Program-made: the position numbers and the translations under genes
Notes under the pieces: model-generated
Database searches by the model: none
Told to the model about the DNA's origin: nothing
What the model saw: the letters and a program-made list of their open reading frames with translations, nothing else
From: Williamsia sterculiae
GTDB taxonomy: Bacteria; Actinomycetota; Actinomycetes; Mycobacteriales; Mycobacteriaceae
NCBI RefSeq assembly: GCF_900156495.1
Contig: NZ_FTNT01000008.1
Span: forward strand, 178,740 to 242,739
Direction: 5' to 3'
Length of the DNA stretch: 64,000 nucleotides
Shown: positions 10,605 to 22,056 of the stretch, piece after piece
How positions within the stretch are numbered: position 1 is the first letter of the stretch
Layout of the letters: every line of letters begins with the position of its first letter

Positions 10605-10757
10605 GGATCACCCGAACGGACGCAGCACGATGCCGTCGCAGATGACCGACCGCAAATACTACGTGCCCCGCCATCGACCACCGACGGCGCGGTCGCGGTG
10701 GTCGGCGATTTCGGTTCCGGACGACGCGCGCGGTACAGTCGTCGCGCATGCGGTAAC

Positions 10758-10831
10758 GCGGGTGTAGCTCAATGGTAGAGCCCTAGTCTTCCAAACTAGC
10801 TACGCGGGTTCGATTCCCGTCACCCGCTCCA
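10758..10831 (+). tRNA. tRNA-Gly (anticodon TCC)
   Basis: Acceptor GCGGGTG / CACCCGC, anticodon stem CTAGT / ACTAG around CTTCCAA (TCC), T-arm GGGTTCGATTCCC. The coordinates include an encoded CCA. It is divergent from tRNA-Pro. Confidence 0.96.
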
Positions 10832-10835
10832 CGCA

Positions 10836-10867
10836 CCGAGGCCCCGACCGGATGGTCGGGGCCTCGG
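10836..10867 (+). terminator. Terminator hairpin of tRNA-Gly
   Basis: A 14-bp perfect stem, CCGAGGCCCCGACC / GGTCGGGGCCTCGG, has a GGAT loop and begins 5 bp after the tRNA CCA. Its core CCCCGACC-GGAT-GGTCGGGG recurs after pepN. Confidence 0.8.
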
Positions 10868-10889
10868 TCGTCGTTGACACCTGCTCCCC

Positions 10890-10952
10890 GTCGAGCGGGC
10901 TCTCGTTACCGTCGAGCGGGCCGTAGTTCACCTCGAGCGGGCCCTTCTTTCC
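10890..10952. repeat. Three 21-bp-period repeats with TCGAGCGGGC core
   Basis: GTCGAGCGGGCT, GTCGAGCGGGCC and CTCGAGCGGGCC occur at 10890, 10911 and 10932, each followed by a less conserved TC/TA-rich half. They fill the space between the tRNA-Gly terminator and the ohr stop codon. Confidence 0.65.
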
Positions 10953-10958
10953 CCTACG

Positions 10959-11387
10959 TCAGTCCTCGGTGACCGCGAGGTCGACGTCGATGTTGCCGCG
11001 GGTGGCGTTGGAATACGGACAGACCTGATGGGCCTGGTCGGTCAGCTTCTCGGCGGTGTCGGCGTCGACGTGCGGGAGGGTGATCTCCAGCTTCACCGCC
11101 AGGCCGTAGGCGTCACCGTCCGGGCCGATGGAGACCTGGGCTCCCACCGCCGAGTCCGAGACGTCGGCGCCGGCCTTCTTGCCGACCAGTTTCAACGCGT
11201 TGTGGAAGCACGCGGCGTACCCCGCGGCGAACAACTGCTCGGGGTTGGCACCATCGCCCGATCCACCCATCTCCACCGGGGTCGCCAGGTCGAGGTCCAC
11301 GCGACCGTCTGTGCTGCGGGTGTGTCCGTTGCGGCCGTCTCCGGTGGACAGCGCCTCGGCGGTGTACACCGCCTTCTCGATGGTCAT
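10959..11387 (-). CDS. ohr: Organic hydroperoxide resistance protein Ohr (OsmC family)
   Basis: Thiol peroxidase that reduces organic and fatty-acid hydroperoxides using lipoyl cofactors. The 142-aa protein has the paired catalytic cysteines Cys60 (AAGYAACFHNAL) and Cys123 (HQVCPYSNATRGN). A GGSGDGANPEQLFAAG segment carries the conserved Glu50, which with an Arg supports the active site. GAGGAAGG precedes the ATG. No OhrR regulator is adjacent. Confidence 0.95.
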   Translation of the reverse strand: MTIEKAVYTAEALSTGDGRNGHTRSTDGRVDLDLATPVEMGGSGDGANPEQLFAAGYAACFHNALKLVGKKAGADVSDSAVGAQVSIGPDGDAYGLAVKLEITLPHVDADTAEKLTDQAHQVCPYSNATRGNIDVDLAVTED

Positions 11388-11510
11388 GTCGTGCCTTCCT
11401 CTCGGTTACTCCTCACCCAACGCCGGATCGGTCGCCATGTATCCCTCTCCTGCGCATCCGTCTCCTCACTATCCCCTTCTGTATCCCACCGCGATGTCGG
11501 AGGCATCGGG

Positions 11511-11516
11511 TAGACC
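11511..11516 (+). promoter_or_regulatory. -10 box for leaderless transcript of the tudor-domain gene
   Basis: TAGACC followed by 6 bases and the ATG at 11523; no ribosome binding site is visible. Confidence 0.35.
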
Positions 11517-11522
11517 GGTCGC

Positions 11523-11726
11523 ATGAGCATCAGCAAAGGCGACAAGGTCACCTGGAACACGCCGCAGGGCACCACCGAGGGGGTGGCCAAGGAGAAGCGG
11601 ACGAAAGAATTCTCCTTCGACGGCCAGAAATTCAAGGCATCGGACGACGAGCCGTACTGGATCGTCGAATCGACGAAGACCGGAGCCCAAGCGGCGCACA
11701 AGGAATCGTCGCTGGGCACGCCCTGA
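11523..11726 (+). CDS. Small hypervirulence-associated tudor-like (DUF2945) protein
   Basis: A 67-aa Lys-rich protein (MSISKGDKVTWNTPQGTTEG, ending AHKESSLGTP). The GDKVTWNTPQG and DEPYWIVES/KTG segments match the short beta-barrel family annotated as hypervirulence-associated protein, TUDOR domain. Its biochemical role is not established. It is divergent from ohr and may be leaderless. Confidence 0.75.
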   Translation: MSISKGDKVTWNTPQGTTEGVAKEKRTKEFSFDGQKFKASDDEPYWIVESTKTGAQAAHKESSLGTP

Positions 11727-11860
11727 CGCTCCCTCTTGTGGGCCAGATCACACCTCGGACAACGCGGCTGGCAGGGACGTGTGTGTCGTCACATCAGCAC
11801 CATCCACCTCAGCTCAGCGGACGATCAGACCGATTTCTGCGACGTGCCGGGCGTAGACCT

Positions 11861-11889
11861 TTGGACGTTCTACAACGAACATGTAACGA
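11861..11889 (+). promoter_or_regulatory. Candidate promoter of the L,D-transpeptidase gene
   Basis: TTGGAC (11861-11866) and TAACGA (11884-11889) are 17 bp apart and point at the gene starting at 11951. Confidence 0.35.
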
Positions 11890-11950
11890 TGGGCGCGTGC
11901 TTCCGGGGGAGCACCCTCAGTGAACCGTGAAATGTAAAGGTCTCAACACC

Positions 11951-12667
11951 GTGTCGACTTCTCAGTCTGCTCGCTCGAAGAACCGGCGTCCCCGGGTCCT
12001 GAGCCGCATCGTCATCGCCCTCATGGGTGTGGTCCTCACCGCGCTGGCCGTCCCGGCCGCTGCGGGTGCACAGCCGCTCCTGCCCTACATTCCGGGTCTG
12101 CCGTCCATCCCAGGGCTACCGACGTCGCCGTCGCCGACGCCCCCGGCCACCAAGACCCCGCCGCCGGTGACCAAGGCTCCGACTCCCCCGCCGGTCACCA
12201 CCACACCCGCGGCGCCCGCCGATCCGGCACCTCCGGTGGCCACCGACACGGGCTGGGTGGTGCTCGCCGACGACGCCACCCATCAGTCGACCATCTGGCA
12301 CAACGGCAAGGTGGTCAACACCGCGCCGATCTCGATGGGCTCCAACGCCCACCCCACGCCGAACGGCACGTACTACACCAAGGAGAAGTACCGCAGCATG
12401 TACATGGATTCGTCCACGTACGGCGTGCCCTCCGATTCGCCCAACGGTTACCGGACCTACGTCGAGTACGCGATCCGCATGAGCTGGGACGGCATCTTCT
12501 ATCACGCCGCACCGTGGTCGGTGGCCCAGCAGGGCAAGACCGACGTCAGCCACGGCTGCATCAACGTGTCCACCGAGAACGGCAAGTTCGCCTACGACAA
12601 TCTTCCCGAGGGCACGCCGATCGTCGTCCGTGGAACCGTCGGCGGGCAGTACGTTCCCGGCAGCTGA
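11951..12667 (+). CDS. Secreted L,D-transpeptidase (YkuD domain)
   Basis: Forms or remodels 3-3 peptidoglycan cross-links outside the membrane. A Sec signal peptide (RIVIALMGVVLTALAVPAAAGAQP) precedes a Pro/Thr-rich linker (PTPPATKTPPPVTKAP). The YkuD catalytic domain follows, with His in FYHAAPWSV and the nucleophile in DVSHGCINVS. No lipobox is present, so it should be secreted or cell-wall-embedded. I use the GTG at 11951 (VSTSQSARSKNRRPR); an earlier in-frame start at 11927 adds 8 residues. It differs from the two lipoprotein L,D-transpeptidases near 46-48 kb in lacking the immunoglobulin-like domains. Confidence 0.9.
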   Translation: MSTSQSARSKNRRPRVLSRIVIALMGVVLTALAVPAAAGAQPLLPYIPGLPSIPGLPTSPSPTPPATKTPPPVTKAPTPPPVTTTPAAPADPAPPVATDTGWVVLADDATHQSTIWHNGKVVNTAPISMGSNAHPTPNGTYYTKEKYRSMYMDSSTYGVPSDSPNGYRTYVEYAIRMSWDGIFYHAAPWSVAQQGKTDVSHGCINVSTENGKFAYDNLPEGTPIVVRGTVGGQYVPGS

Positions 12668-12692
12668 CCGGTCCCACCGCTTTCCCGCACAC

Positions 12693-12720
12693 CGCCCGCG
12701 ACCTGCACAGGTCGCGGGCG
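12693..12720. terminator. Bidirectional terminator between L,D-transpeptidase gene and sthA
   Basis: A 13-bp stem, CGCCCGCGACCTG / CAGGTCGCGGGCG, lies between convergent genes and is followed by GTTGT on the plus strand. Confidence 0.7.
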
Positions 12721-12759
12721 GTTGTCGTCAGTCGGCGGATGCCGAACGGACGTCGACGA

Positions 12760-14196
12760 TCAGTCGGAACCGAGTTCGTGCACCTCGGCATCGCCGGTGA
12801 CGCGGGCTACCGCACGCATCTTGTTGACCGCATCCAGCGCCGCAACCTTGTAGCCCTCGGCCAGGGTCGGGTAGTTGAACACCGCTTGGACCAGGTAGTC
12901 GATGGTGCCGTCCAGTCCCATCACCGTCTGCCCGATGTGCACCAGTTCGGCGGCGTTGGTGCCGAACACGTGCACGCCCAGCAACCGGCGCGTCTTTGCA
13001 TGGACGAGCAATTTGAGCAACCCGTAGGAGTCGCCCATGATCGCGCCACGGGCGAGCTCGCGATACCGGGCCACCCCGACCTCGAACGGCACGTTCTCGG
13101 CGGTCAGCTCGTCCTCGGTCTTGCCGACGAAGCTAATCTCCGGGATGGAGTAGATCCCGATGGGCTGGTGGACCATGTCGGTGACGCCGGTCGGTTCACC
13201 GAACGCGTGGTAGGCCGCCCGCCGGCCCTGCTCCATGGACGTCGCGGCCAGCGCGGGGAAACCGATGACGTCACCCACCGCGTAGATGTGACTGACGTCG
13301 GTCTGGAAGTCGTCGTTCACCGTGAGACGCCCACGCTTGTCGGCGTCGAGTCCCGCGGCGGCCAGATCCAGCCGATCGGTCATACCCTGCCTGCCCGCGG
13401 AATACAGGACGGTGTCGGCAGGGATCTGCTTGCCGGACTTCAGCACGGTCAGGGTTCCCGACTCGTGCCTCTCCACCGTCTCGACCATCTCGCTGAACCG
13501 GAAGGTGACGCCACGGTCGCGTAGCTGGTACAGCAGGGCGTCGATGATCTCCCGATCGCAGAACGGCAGGAGCCGGTCGCGTTGTTCGATGACGGTCACC
13601 TTGGTCCCCAGGGCCGCGAAGATCGATGCGTATTCGATCCCGATCACTCCGGCCCCGACCACCACCGCCGATTTCGGCAGCTTTCGGAGGCTGAGGACCT
13701 GGTCGGAATCGACGATGGTCTCCCCGTCGAAATCGACCGTCGACGGCCGCGCGGGCCGCGTGCCCGTCGCGATCACCACGTTGTCGGCACCGATGGTCTT
13801 CACGTCGCCGTCCGTGGCGTCGATCGCGATCTCCTTGGGCCCGACGAAGTGCGCACTGCCCGAGTACATCGGCACGTTGTTGCGCTCCAGCTGGTTGCGG
13901 ATGACGTCGATCTCCTTGGCCACCACGTGGGTGGTGCGCGCCGACAGGTCGGTGACGGTGATGTCGGACTTGACCCGGTACGACTGTCCGTAGAGCTCCC
14001 GCTCGTTGAGACCGGTCAGGTACAGCACGGCCTCCCGGAGGGTCTTCGACGGGATGGTCCCGGTGTTGATACAGACACCGCCGACCATGTCGCGCCGCTC
14101 GACGACGGCCGCCCGCTTGCCCAGTTTTGCGGCCGCGATCGCCGCCTTCTGTCCGGCGGGTCCGGACCCGATGACGACCAGGTCGTAGTGTTCCAT
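12760..14196 (-). CDS. sthA: Soluble (Si-specific) pyridine nucleotide transhydrogenase
   Basis: FAD flavoprotein that moves hydride between NADPH and NAD. The 478-aa protein resembles lipoamide dehydrogenase but has [17 protein letters not shown], with only one of the two disulfide cysteines, the mark of SthA. FAD binding is shown by [12 protein letters not shown] at residues 8-19 and [14 protein letters not shown](P) binding by [13 protein letters not shown]. The C-terminal dimerisation domain ends [22 protein letters not shown] lies 9 bases before the ATG. Confidence 0.94.
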   Translation of the reverse strand: MEHYDLVVIGSGPAGQKAAIAAAKLGKRAAVVERRDMVGGVCINTGTIPSKTLREAVLYLTGLNERELYGQSYRVKSDITVTDLSARTTHVVAKEIDVIRNQLERNNVPMYSGSAHFVGPKEIAIDATDGDVKTIGADNVVIATGTRPARPSTVDFDGETIVDSDQVLSLRKLPKSAVVVGAGVIGIEYASIFAALGTKVTVIEQRDRLLPFCDREIIDALLYQLRDRGVTFRFSEMVETVERHESGTLTVLKSGKQIPADTVLYSAGRQGMTDRLDLAAAGLDADKRGRLTVNDDFQTDVSHIYAVGDVIGFPALAATSMEQGRRAAYHAFGEPTGVTDMVHQPIGIYSIPEISFVGKTEDELTAENVPFEVGVARYRELARGAIMGDSYGLLKLLVHAKTRRLLGVHVFGTNAAELVHIGQTVMGLDGTIDYLVQAVFNYPTLAEGYKVAALDAVNKMRAVARVTGDAEVHELGSD

Positions 14197-14317
14197 CGCT
14201 GTTCACTCCTTGAGAACTCGACGCCGACGCGCGCGCGGAGTCACCCCAGATCGGACATCCGCCGGGTCTCAGTGTGGTGCACGCAGGTCATCCGCACACG
14301 TCGACTGGGTGAACTGT

Positions 14318-15223
14318 TCACGCGCCCCGAGCGGTCCGCACGGGATCAGCACCGCCGTGAGCAGACAGGGAGAACGTCGCCTGTACCTGCATCCACTGCG
14401 CCAACAGCACACAACCGCTGACATCGCCGGCACTCCGCGGACGCAGCGGGGACGGTTCGACCGCGTACGACGTGTGCCGACCACCGCGACGATTTCGCCA
14501 GACCAGACCGTGCCACATGATCAGCGCGGGGAGGTAACCGAGGATCTCGACGACCGCCGACCGCAGCCGCACCACGTCACGACGCCACTGCGCCGGTCGA
14601 ACCGACGTCCTGGCGGCGTTCTGCAACGTGTTGCGACGCAGCACGGTGATCGTCTGGCGGACCCACGCACGCAGATCCCGCAGGCTGAGCAGCGAGGTCA
14701 GGTCGGCGACATCGCGCAGCACCGAGTCGGGTCCGGCGTTGCAGATCAGGTCCGCGGGGTCGGCGATCCACAGCGCATCGAGTCCCTCACCCAACGGCGT
14801 CCCTGGCCCTGCGACGCCCCAGCCGTCGCATCCGGCGATCACCCCGGGTGGCTGATGGGGGTCGGCGACGAAACCCACACCCAGGACGGGCTGACCGGTC
14901 GAGGTCGTGCGCCCGAGGCGGGCCAGCACGTTGCGGACCACCACACACCCCTGCGAGTACCCGATCACCATCACCGGGGTCGTGGCGGCGGAGATCGCCT
15001 CCGACAACGCACGCTCGCCGAGGGCGACACTCATCGCGTAGCTGACGCCGTCACGATGGGGCACCGGGCCGTAGCTCGACGGATACCCCACCCACACACA
15101 GCGAAACCGAACGTCGAGGGCGTCGGTGACCGCTGCGAGCAGGCCGGTGACCGCGGTGCGGTCGTCACCGGGGAACGACTCTCCGGTTCCACCCACCGCG
15201 AACACCGTCACCGTCGCGGTCAT
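14318..15223 (-). CDS. Cutinase/LysB-like serine hydrolase (GYSQG)
   Basis: A 301-aa alpha/beta hydrolase without a clear signal peptide. The nucleophile elbow VIGYSQGCVVVRNVLARL (Ser near residue 94) is that of cutinases, PE-PPE hydrolases and phage lysin B, which act on lipid esters of mycobacterial envelopes. VGFVADPHQPPG and LWIADPADLICNAG match the segments after the elbow that carry the acid in these families. The last ~90 residues include LGYLPALIMWHGLVWRNRRGGRH, which may hold the catalytic His. Substrate unknown; an acyl ester of cell-wall lipid is my inference. Confidence 0.7.
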   Translation of the reverse strand: MTATVTVFAVGGTGESFPGDDRTAVTGLLAAVTDALDVRFRCVWVGYPSSYGPVPHRDGVSYAMSVALGERALSEAISAATTPVMVIGYSQGCVVVRNVLARLGRTTSTGQPVLGVGFVADPHQPPGVIAGCDGWGVAGPGTPLGEGLDALWIADPADLICNAGPDSVLRDVADLTSLLSLRDLRAWVRQTITVLRRNTLQNAARTSVRPAQWRRDVVRLRSAVVEILGYLPALIMWHGLVWRNRRGGRHTSYAVEPSPLRPRSAGDVSGCVLLAQWMQVQATFSLSAHGGADPVRTARGA

Positions 15224-15331
15224 GCGTTCGTCTCGGTCATGTGTCCAGGATGCCCTCGCGATGCTGAGGGATCGACGAGGTGCGGATGAGAGATCTCTGT
15301 GGGTCGAATCGACTGTCGAGGCGGAGGTGGC

Positions 15332-16129
15332 TCACTCGGGCTGGCAGACCGGACACCAGTAGACCTTGCGCGCGTCCAGATCGGCCATCACGACCGATGT
15401 GCCGCAGATCCGGCAGGGCTCTCCCCGGCGTCGATAGACATACGTCCGCGGACGACCGGGACGGTAGGACGGCGCCCCGTGGTCGTCGTCGGCACGCACC
15501 GTGACGATGCGCCCCCGTCGTACGCCGACGGCCATCAGATCGACCAGGTCCGCCCAGATGTCGTCCCACTCGTCACGCACGATCGAGGTGCCGGGCCGGA
15601 ACGGATGCACTCCGGCTCGGAACAGCACTTCGGCCCGGTACACGTTGCCGACCCCGGCGATCACCTTCTGATCCATCAGCAGCGCGCCCACCGCCCGTCG
15701 TGACCCGCGCACGCGTGCCGCCGCCGCTTCCGGATCGCTGTCGCGGCGCAACGGGTCGGCGCCCAGACGCGCGACGAGATCGTCCACGTCCGCGGGGGTG
15801 AAGATCTCGCAGGCGGTGGGTCCGCGCAGGTCGACGCCGTGCTCGTCACCCTCGATCCGCAACCGCACCTGCCCTACCGGTGCGGGGAGCGGGGCGACGG
15901 CTTCGTCGAACCGGCCGTACAGACCCAGGTGCACGTGCACCAGCAGCTCACCCTCGTAACGGTGGAGAAGGTGCTTACCCCACGCGTCGGTACCCAACAG
16001 ACGTCGACCGTCGATCCTCGCCGCGCCGTCGACGAAGCGCCCTTGAGGGCTGGTGGCCCGAACCCGCCGGCCCCCGAACAGCTTCTTGTGCCTACGGGCG
16101 AGACGGTGGATGGTGTGGCCTTCAGGCAC
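15332..16129 (-). CDS. nei2: Endonuclease VIII-like DNA glycosylase (Nei/Fpg family)
   Basis: Base-excision repair enzyme that removes oxidised pyrimidines and cuts the abasic site. The mature N-terminus PEGHTIHR places the catalytic Pro2-Glu3. The helix-two-turn-helix motif is in DQKVIAGVGNVYRAEVLFRAGVHPF, and a C-terminal zinc finger has CRICGT and CPVC pairs. 265 aa is usual. It sits directly downstream of rpiB, as Rv2464c-Rv2465c in M. tuberculosis. Confidence 0.93.
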   Translation of the reverse strand: MPEGHTIHRLARRHKKLFGGRRVRATSPQGRFVDGAARIDGRRLLGTDAWGKHLLHRYEGELLVHVHLGLYGRFDEAVAPLPAPVGQVRLRIEGDEHGVDLRGPTACEIFTPADVDDLVARLGADPLRRDSDPEAAAARVRGSRRAVGALLMDQKVIAGVGNVYRAEVLFRAGVHPFRPGTSIVRDEWDDIWADLVDLMAVGVRRGRIVTVRADDDHGAPSYRPGRPRTYVYRRRGEPCRICGTSVVMADLDARKVYWCPVCQPE

Positions 16130-16182
16130 GCGCCGTCCCGGTCAGTTCTCGACACCACGACCTGCCGCTCGCGACATCTCCG

Positions 16183-16647
16183 TCAGATCGCGGGCGCGAC
16201 ACCGGTCTTCTCGTACTCGTCGAGGATGTCGATCCGGCGCTGATGGCGCGGCTCACCCGAGAAGGGGGTGCTGACAAAGGCGTCCACGATGGCCAATGCC
16301 TCGTCGACGGTGTGCATCCGGCCCCCGATACCGATCAACTGCGCGTCGTTGTGCTGACGGGCCAGTGTCGCGGTCTCCACGCTCCACGCCAGCGCGCAGC
16401 GGGCGCCGGGAACCTTGTTCGCCGCGATCTGCTCACCGTTGCCACTGCCACCGAGCACGATGCCCAGGGCGCCGGGGTCGGCGACGGTCTTGGTCGCGGC
16501 GTCGATACAGAAGGCCGGGTAGTCGTCGAGTGCGTCGTAGACGTGGGCGCCGCAGTCGACGACCTCGTGGCCCGCCCCGCGGAGATGTTCGGCGATCGCG
16601 GTCTTGAGTTCGAATCCGGCGTGGTCGCCACCGAGGTAGATGCGCAT
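16183..16647 (-). CDS. rpiB: Ribose-5-phosphate isomerase B
   Basis: Interconverts ribose-5-phosphate and ribulose-5-phosphate in the pentose phosphate pathway. The 154-aa LacAB/RpiB protein has GGDHAGFELK, GIVLGGSGNGEQIAANK (general base Glu72, equivalent to Glu75 in M. tuberculosis RpiB) and HNDAQLIGIGGR. The actinobacterial type lacks the active-site Cys of E. coli RpiB, as here. It is divergent from the M48 protease. Confidence 0.95.
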   Translation of the reverse strand: MRIYLGGDHAGFELKTAIAEHLRGAGHEVVDCGAHVYDALDDYPAFCIDAATKTVADPGALGIVLGGSGNGEQIAANKVPGARCALAWSVETATLARQHNDAQLIGIGGRMHTVDEALAIVDAFVSTPFSGEPRHQRRIDILDEYEKTGVAPAI

Positions 16648-16720
16648 GAGAACAGTCTGTCAGGAATCGCACGGCCCTCGTGACCCGACCGGTCAACGGT
16701 TCCCCAACACGGAGCTGGCT

Positions 16721-16726
16721 TATGTT
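16721..16726 (+). promoter_or_regulatory. -10 box for leaderless M48 protease gene
   Basis: TATGTT followed by 6 bases and the GTG at 16733. Confidence 0.45.
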
Positions 16727-16732
16727 GGTGGC

Positions 16733-17668
16733 GTGAATCCCCAGCAACGGTTCTGGCTCCCACCGGCGAGATATGCGGGTCCGCCGCGGCGACATCCCTG
16801 GGAGATCCCCATGTTGGTGATCCTGGTGGTGCTCGGACTGCTCGTCTACCTCGCGGTGGTCGTCGCGGTGGTGTTCGGAGTGTTCAACGACTACTTCCTG
16901 CTACTGCTCGCCGCCCCGCTGATCATCTACCTGGTTCGCGGCATGACCTACGCGAAGCCACGGGTCAACGGGGTACAGATGACACCGACACAGTTCCCGG
17001 AGGGGTACGCGATGGTCGCCGACGCGGCCAGACGGTACGGACTGGAGTACGTTCCCGACGCCTATGTGGTGCTGGGCAACGGCACCATCAACGCCTACGC
17101 CTCCGGGCACGGGTTCCGGCGGTTCGTGGTGGTCTACTCCGACCTGTTCGAGATCGGGGGCGCCGCACGCGATCCCGACGCACTCCGGTTCATCATCGGC
17201 CACGAGGTGGGCCACGTCGCCGCCGGACACGTCTCCTACTGGCGTCAGTTGGCCGCGACGGTGGGCATGGCCATCCCCGTCGTCGGCAGCGCCCTCTCGC
17301 GAGCGCAGGAGTACACCGCCGACAACTACGGGTACTTCAACCAGCCGTCGGGCTCACCGGGCGCCATCGGTGTTCTCGCCGCGGGCAAGTACATGCTGCG
17401 GATGGTGGACTTCGACGCCTTCGCCGACCGTGCCACCCACGAGCACGGCTTCTTCACCTGGGCCACCAATCTGGTGGCCAGTCATCCGGTGCTGACGTGG
17501 CGAGCCGCGGCCCTACGGAACCGGTCGAGTGCAGGTCGGATGTTCTTCCGCCCACGAGAGGTCGTCCGCGGCGCAGGCAGCGGCAACGCGACTCGGGTCG
17601 CGCCGCCACCGCCTCCGCCACATCAGGTGCCGACCGTCGACGACAGGCAACTCCCCACGGGGTGGTGA
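16733..17668 (+). CDS. Membrane M48-family zinc metalloprotease
   Basis: A 311-aa membrane protease. Two hydrophobic segments near the N-terminus (MLVILVVLGLLVYLAVVVAV and YFLLLLAAPLIIYLV) are followed by the HEVGH zinc motif (His157, His161), with the third ligand in the downstream RAQEYTADNYG. The C-terminus is a Pro-rich tail (APPPPPPHQ). The longer frame from 16640 overlaps rpiB; I use the GTG at 16733 because of the leaderless-type -10 box and the family resemblance starting after it. Probably membrane protein quality control, like HtpX, though it is not HtpX itself. Confidence 0.85.
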   Translation: MNPQQRFWLPPARYAGPPRRHPWEIPMLVILVVLGLLVYLAVVVAVVFGVFNDYFLLLLAAPLIIYLVRGMTYAKPRVNGVQMTPTQFPEGYAMVADAARRYGLEYVPDAYVVLGNGTINAYASGHGFRRFVVVYSDLFEIGGAARDPDALRFIIGHEVGHVAAGHVSYWRQLAATVGMAIPVVGSALSRAQEYTADNYGYFNQPSGSPGAIGVLAAGKYMLRMVDFDAFADRATHEHGFFTWATNLVASHPVLTWRAAALRNRSSAGRMFFRPREVVRGAGSGNATRVAPPPPPPHQVPTVDDRQLPTGW

Positions 17669-17678
17669 ACCACCGGCC

Positions 17679-18299
17679 TCAGTCGAACTGCGGGTCCTCG
17701 TGACGGCTGCGCTTGAGCTCGAAGAAGTGCGGGTAGCTCGCCAGTTTCACCGCACCGTCCCAGACGTCGCCGGCGGTCTCACCGCGAGGAATACGCGACA
17801 ACACCGGCCCGAAGAAGGCCGTGTCGTTGATATGGATGGTCGGGGTGCCCACGTCGTCGCCGACCTTGTCCATCCCCTCGTGATGCGACCGGCGAATGTA
17901 GTCGTCGTGGTCGGTGGAGTCCTTGGCCTCGGCCAACTCCGCAGGCAGACCGACCTCCGCGAGCGACTCGTCGATGACGACGTCGAAGTCCTTGATCTGC
18001 TTGTTGTGGATCCGGGTGCCCATCGCGGTGTAGATGGGAGCGAGCACCTCATCCCCCCGCTCGGCGACCGCTGCCGCGATCACGCGCACCGGCTTCCACG
18101 CCTCGGCCAACTTCTGCCGGTAGTCGTCGGGGATGTCCCTGCCCTCGTTCAGTACGGCCAGGCTCATGAGGTGGAAGTGCACGTCGATGTCGCGGACCTC
18201 CTCCACCTCCAGGATCCACCGCGAGGTGATCCAACACCACGGACACAGCGGGTCGTACCAGAAGTCCACCCGGTCGCGTGTCGTCCCCTGCTCGGTCAT
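17679..18299 (-). CDS. DsbA-family mycothiol-dependent oxidoreductase (Rv2466c type)
   Basis: A 206-aa thioredoxin-fold protein with the CPWC active site at Cys19 and Cys22, identical in position to M. tuberculosis Rv2466c, a mycothiol-dependent reductase active on nitro compounds and disulfides. The cis-Pro loop is in [15 protein letters not shown]. It has no signal peptide, so it is cytoplasmic. GGAGG sits 6 bases before the ATG at 18299 and directly against the ATG at 18305, which decides the start. nei-rpiB-this gene-pepN order matches Rv2464c-Rv2467. Confidence 0.92.
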   Translation of the reverse strand: MTEQGTTRDRVDFWYDPLCPWCWITSRWILEVEEVRDIDVHFHLMSLAVLNEGRDIPDDYRQKLAEAWKPVRVIAAAVAERGDEVLAPIYTAMGTRIHNKQIKDFDVVIDESLAEVGLPAELAEAKDSTDHDDYIRRSHHEGMDKVGDDVGTPTIHINDTAFFGPVLSRIPRGETAGDVWDGAVKLASYPHFFELKRSRHEDPQFD

Positions 18300-18531
18300 G
18301 CTCATCCTCCTGTGCTGCGCTGCTGTCGGTGGCGGTGTCCGCCGTTGCCGTCCCCCACCCTCAGCCATCGTGACGGCCGTTGCATTCCCGGGGGCGCATG
18401 TATATCCCGATGGCCTGCGATCATCGGCTCTGACCGGCCGCCGTGGCCAGTAGGGTGAGGCATCGAGCACAGATTGCCGACCCGTCGATCGCCTTCCCGT
18501 CAACGCACGTCGAAAGAGAGGCACGCCCATC

Positions 18532-21105
<2,574 letters not shown>

Positions 21106-21118
21106 GTCACGGACGGAA

Positions 21119-21148
21119 GCCGCCCCCGACCGGATGGTCGGGGGCGGC
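21119..21148 (+). terminator. Terminator hairpin after pepN
   Basis: A 13-bp stem, GCCGCCCCCGACC / GGTCGGGGGCGGC, has a GGAT loop 13 bp after the pepN stop. The loop and inner stem are the same as in the tRNA-Gly terminator at 10836. Confidence 0.75.
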
Positions 21149-21203
21149 TCTGTCGTCGGATGGGACCCGTCGGGCGCTCGGGGCCGTAGGCTTCGCGCGA
21201 GCG

Positions 21204-21740
21204 TCAGGTTCGCTTCGCCGCCGTGGCGATGACGCGGATCGCGGAGATCACCCCGTCGATCAGTTCACCACTGCGGAAGGCGCTGATCGCCGCGGTGACA
21301 CCGAGCTGCGCGACCCGGTCGTTCACGCGATCGGCCACCGCACGGCCCGACACCACCACCACCTCGTGTGCGTTCGGCGAGACGGCGATCAGACAGGCGT
21401 GTTCGGGCTCGGGCACCTTGGGCAGTACCGCGGCCGCACCGGCGGAGGCGTCGTCACCCAGGTCGCCGATGTACACCGAGAAGCGGATCAGCGACAGATC
21501 CGTTGCCTCCGACAGCGTCTCGTCCAGCGCAACCAGCTCGTGGCGGGTGAAGGGCGGATTCTGCGAGACCGAATCCGCCGAGGTGGCAGCGGAGATGCGA
21601 CCACTCGGGGTCACCACAGCACCTACCGGCAGCTTGTCGCTGCCCTCGCCGATATCCGGCCGCTGAATCGCGTGACCCTTCACGCCGGACTGTTGCGACT
21701 CACCCTCGACGTACTCCTTGGAGACCTCACCACTTACCAC
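21204..21740 (-). CDS. DUF5130 protein (Rv2468c-like), TPM-like fold
   Basis: A 178-aa cytoplasmic-looking protein of unknown function, matching actinobacterial proteins next to pepN (M. tuberculosis Rv2468c). Visible segments are VVTPSGRISAATSADSV, PPFTRHELVALDETLSEA, IRFSVYIGDLGD, LIAVSPNAHEVVVVSG and a hydrophobic C-terminal helix GVISAIRVIATAAKRT. The arrangement resembles TPM-domain proteins. The N-terminus overlaps the end of the small membrane protein gene upstream by 14 bp, so the two are translated together. Confidence 0.8.
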   Translation of the reverse strand: MVSGEVSKEYVEGESQQSGVKGHAIQRPDIGEGSDKLPVGAVVTPSGRISAATSADSVSQNPPFTRHELVALDETLSEATDLSLIRFSVYIGDLGDDASAGAAAVLPKVPEPEHACLIAVSPNAHEVVVVSGRAVADRVNDRVAQLGVTAAISAFRSGELIDGVISAIRVIATAAKRT

Positions 21741-21981
21741 TTGCCGAACCCCCGATCAGATCGTCGGTGCCGTGTGCCCCGTGCGACGGCGCCGCAACCG
21801 GCTCGATGTCGGTGGCGCTGAACAGGAGCGGCTTGTGATCCCATTTCTCGCTCAGCCGGTAGGTCGTGGTCGCCCGGTAGCGGGACTTGCCCCCCACGGC
21901 CATCGCACCGACGGCCAGCAGCACGGACAGCACGGTGAGGATCACCACCACGATACCGACCCAGAGGATCACGTCTTCCAT
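21727..21981 (-). CDS. Small single-pass membrane protein
   Basis: An 84-aa protein with one N-terminal membrane segment (ILWVGIVVVILTVLSVLLAV) and a cytoplasmic tail of about 50 residues (RYRATTTYRLSEKWDHKPLLFSATDIEPV). Its 3' end overlaps the DUF5130 gene, suggesting a joint function. Function unknown. Confidence 0.75.
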   Translation of the reverse strand: MEDVILWVGIVVVILTVLSVLLAVGAMAVGGKSRYRATTTYRLSEKWDHKPLLFSATDIEPVAAPSHGAHGTDDLIGGSASGKW

Positions 21982-22056
21982 CGCACACCCTTCGCCGCAG
22001 CGGACTTCTCTCGCGACGAATCTATCCGAAGTGCGGGCGCCGGTCTCGGTCAGGCC

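Noticed and set aside
10460..10681. N-terminal extension of tig to 530 aa
   Set aside because: The added residues are the translation of tRNA-Pro and intergenic DNA.
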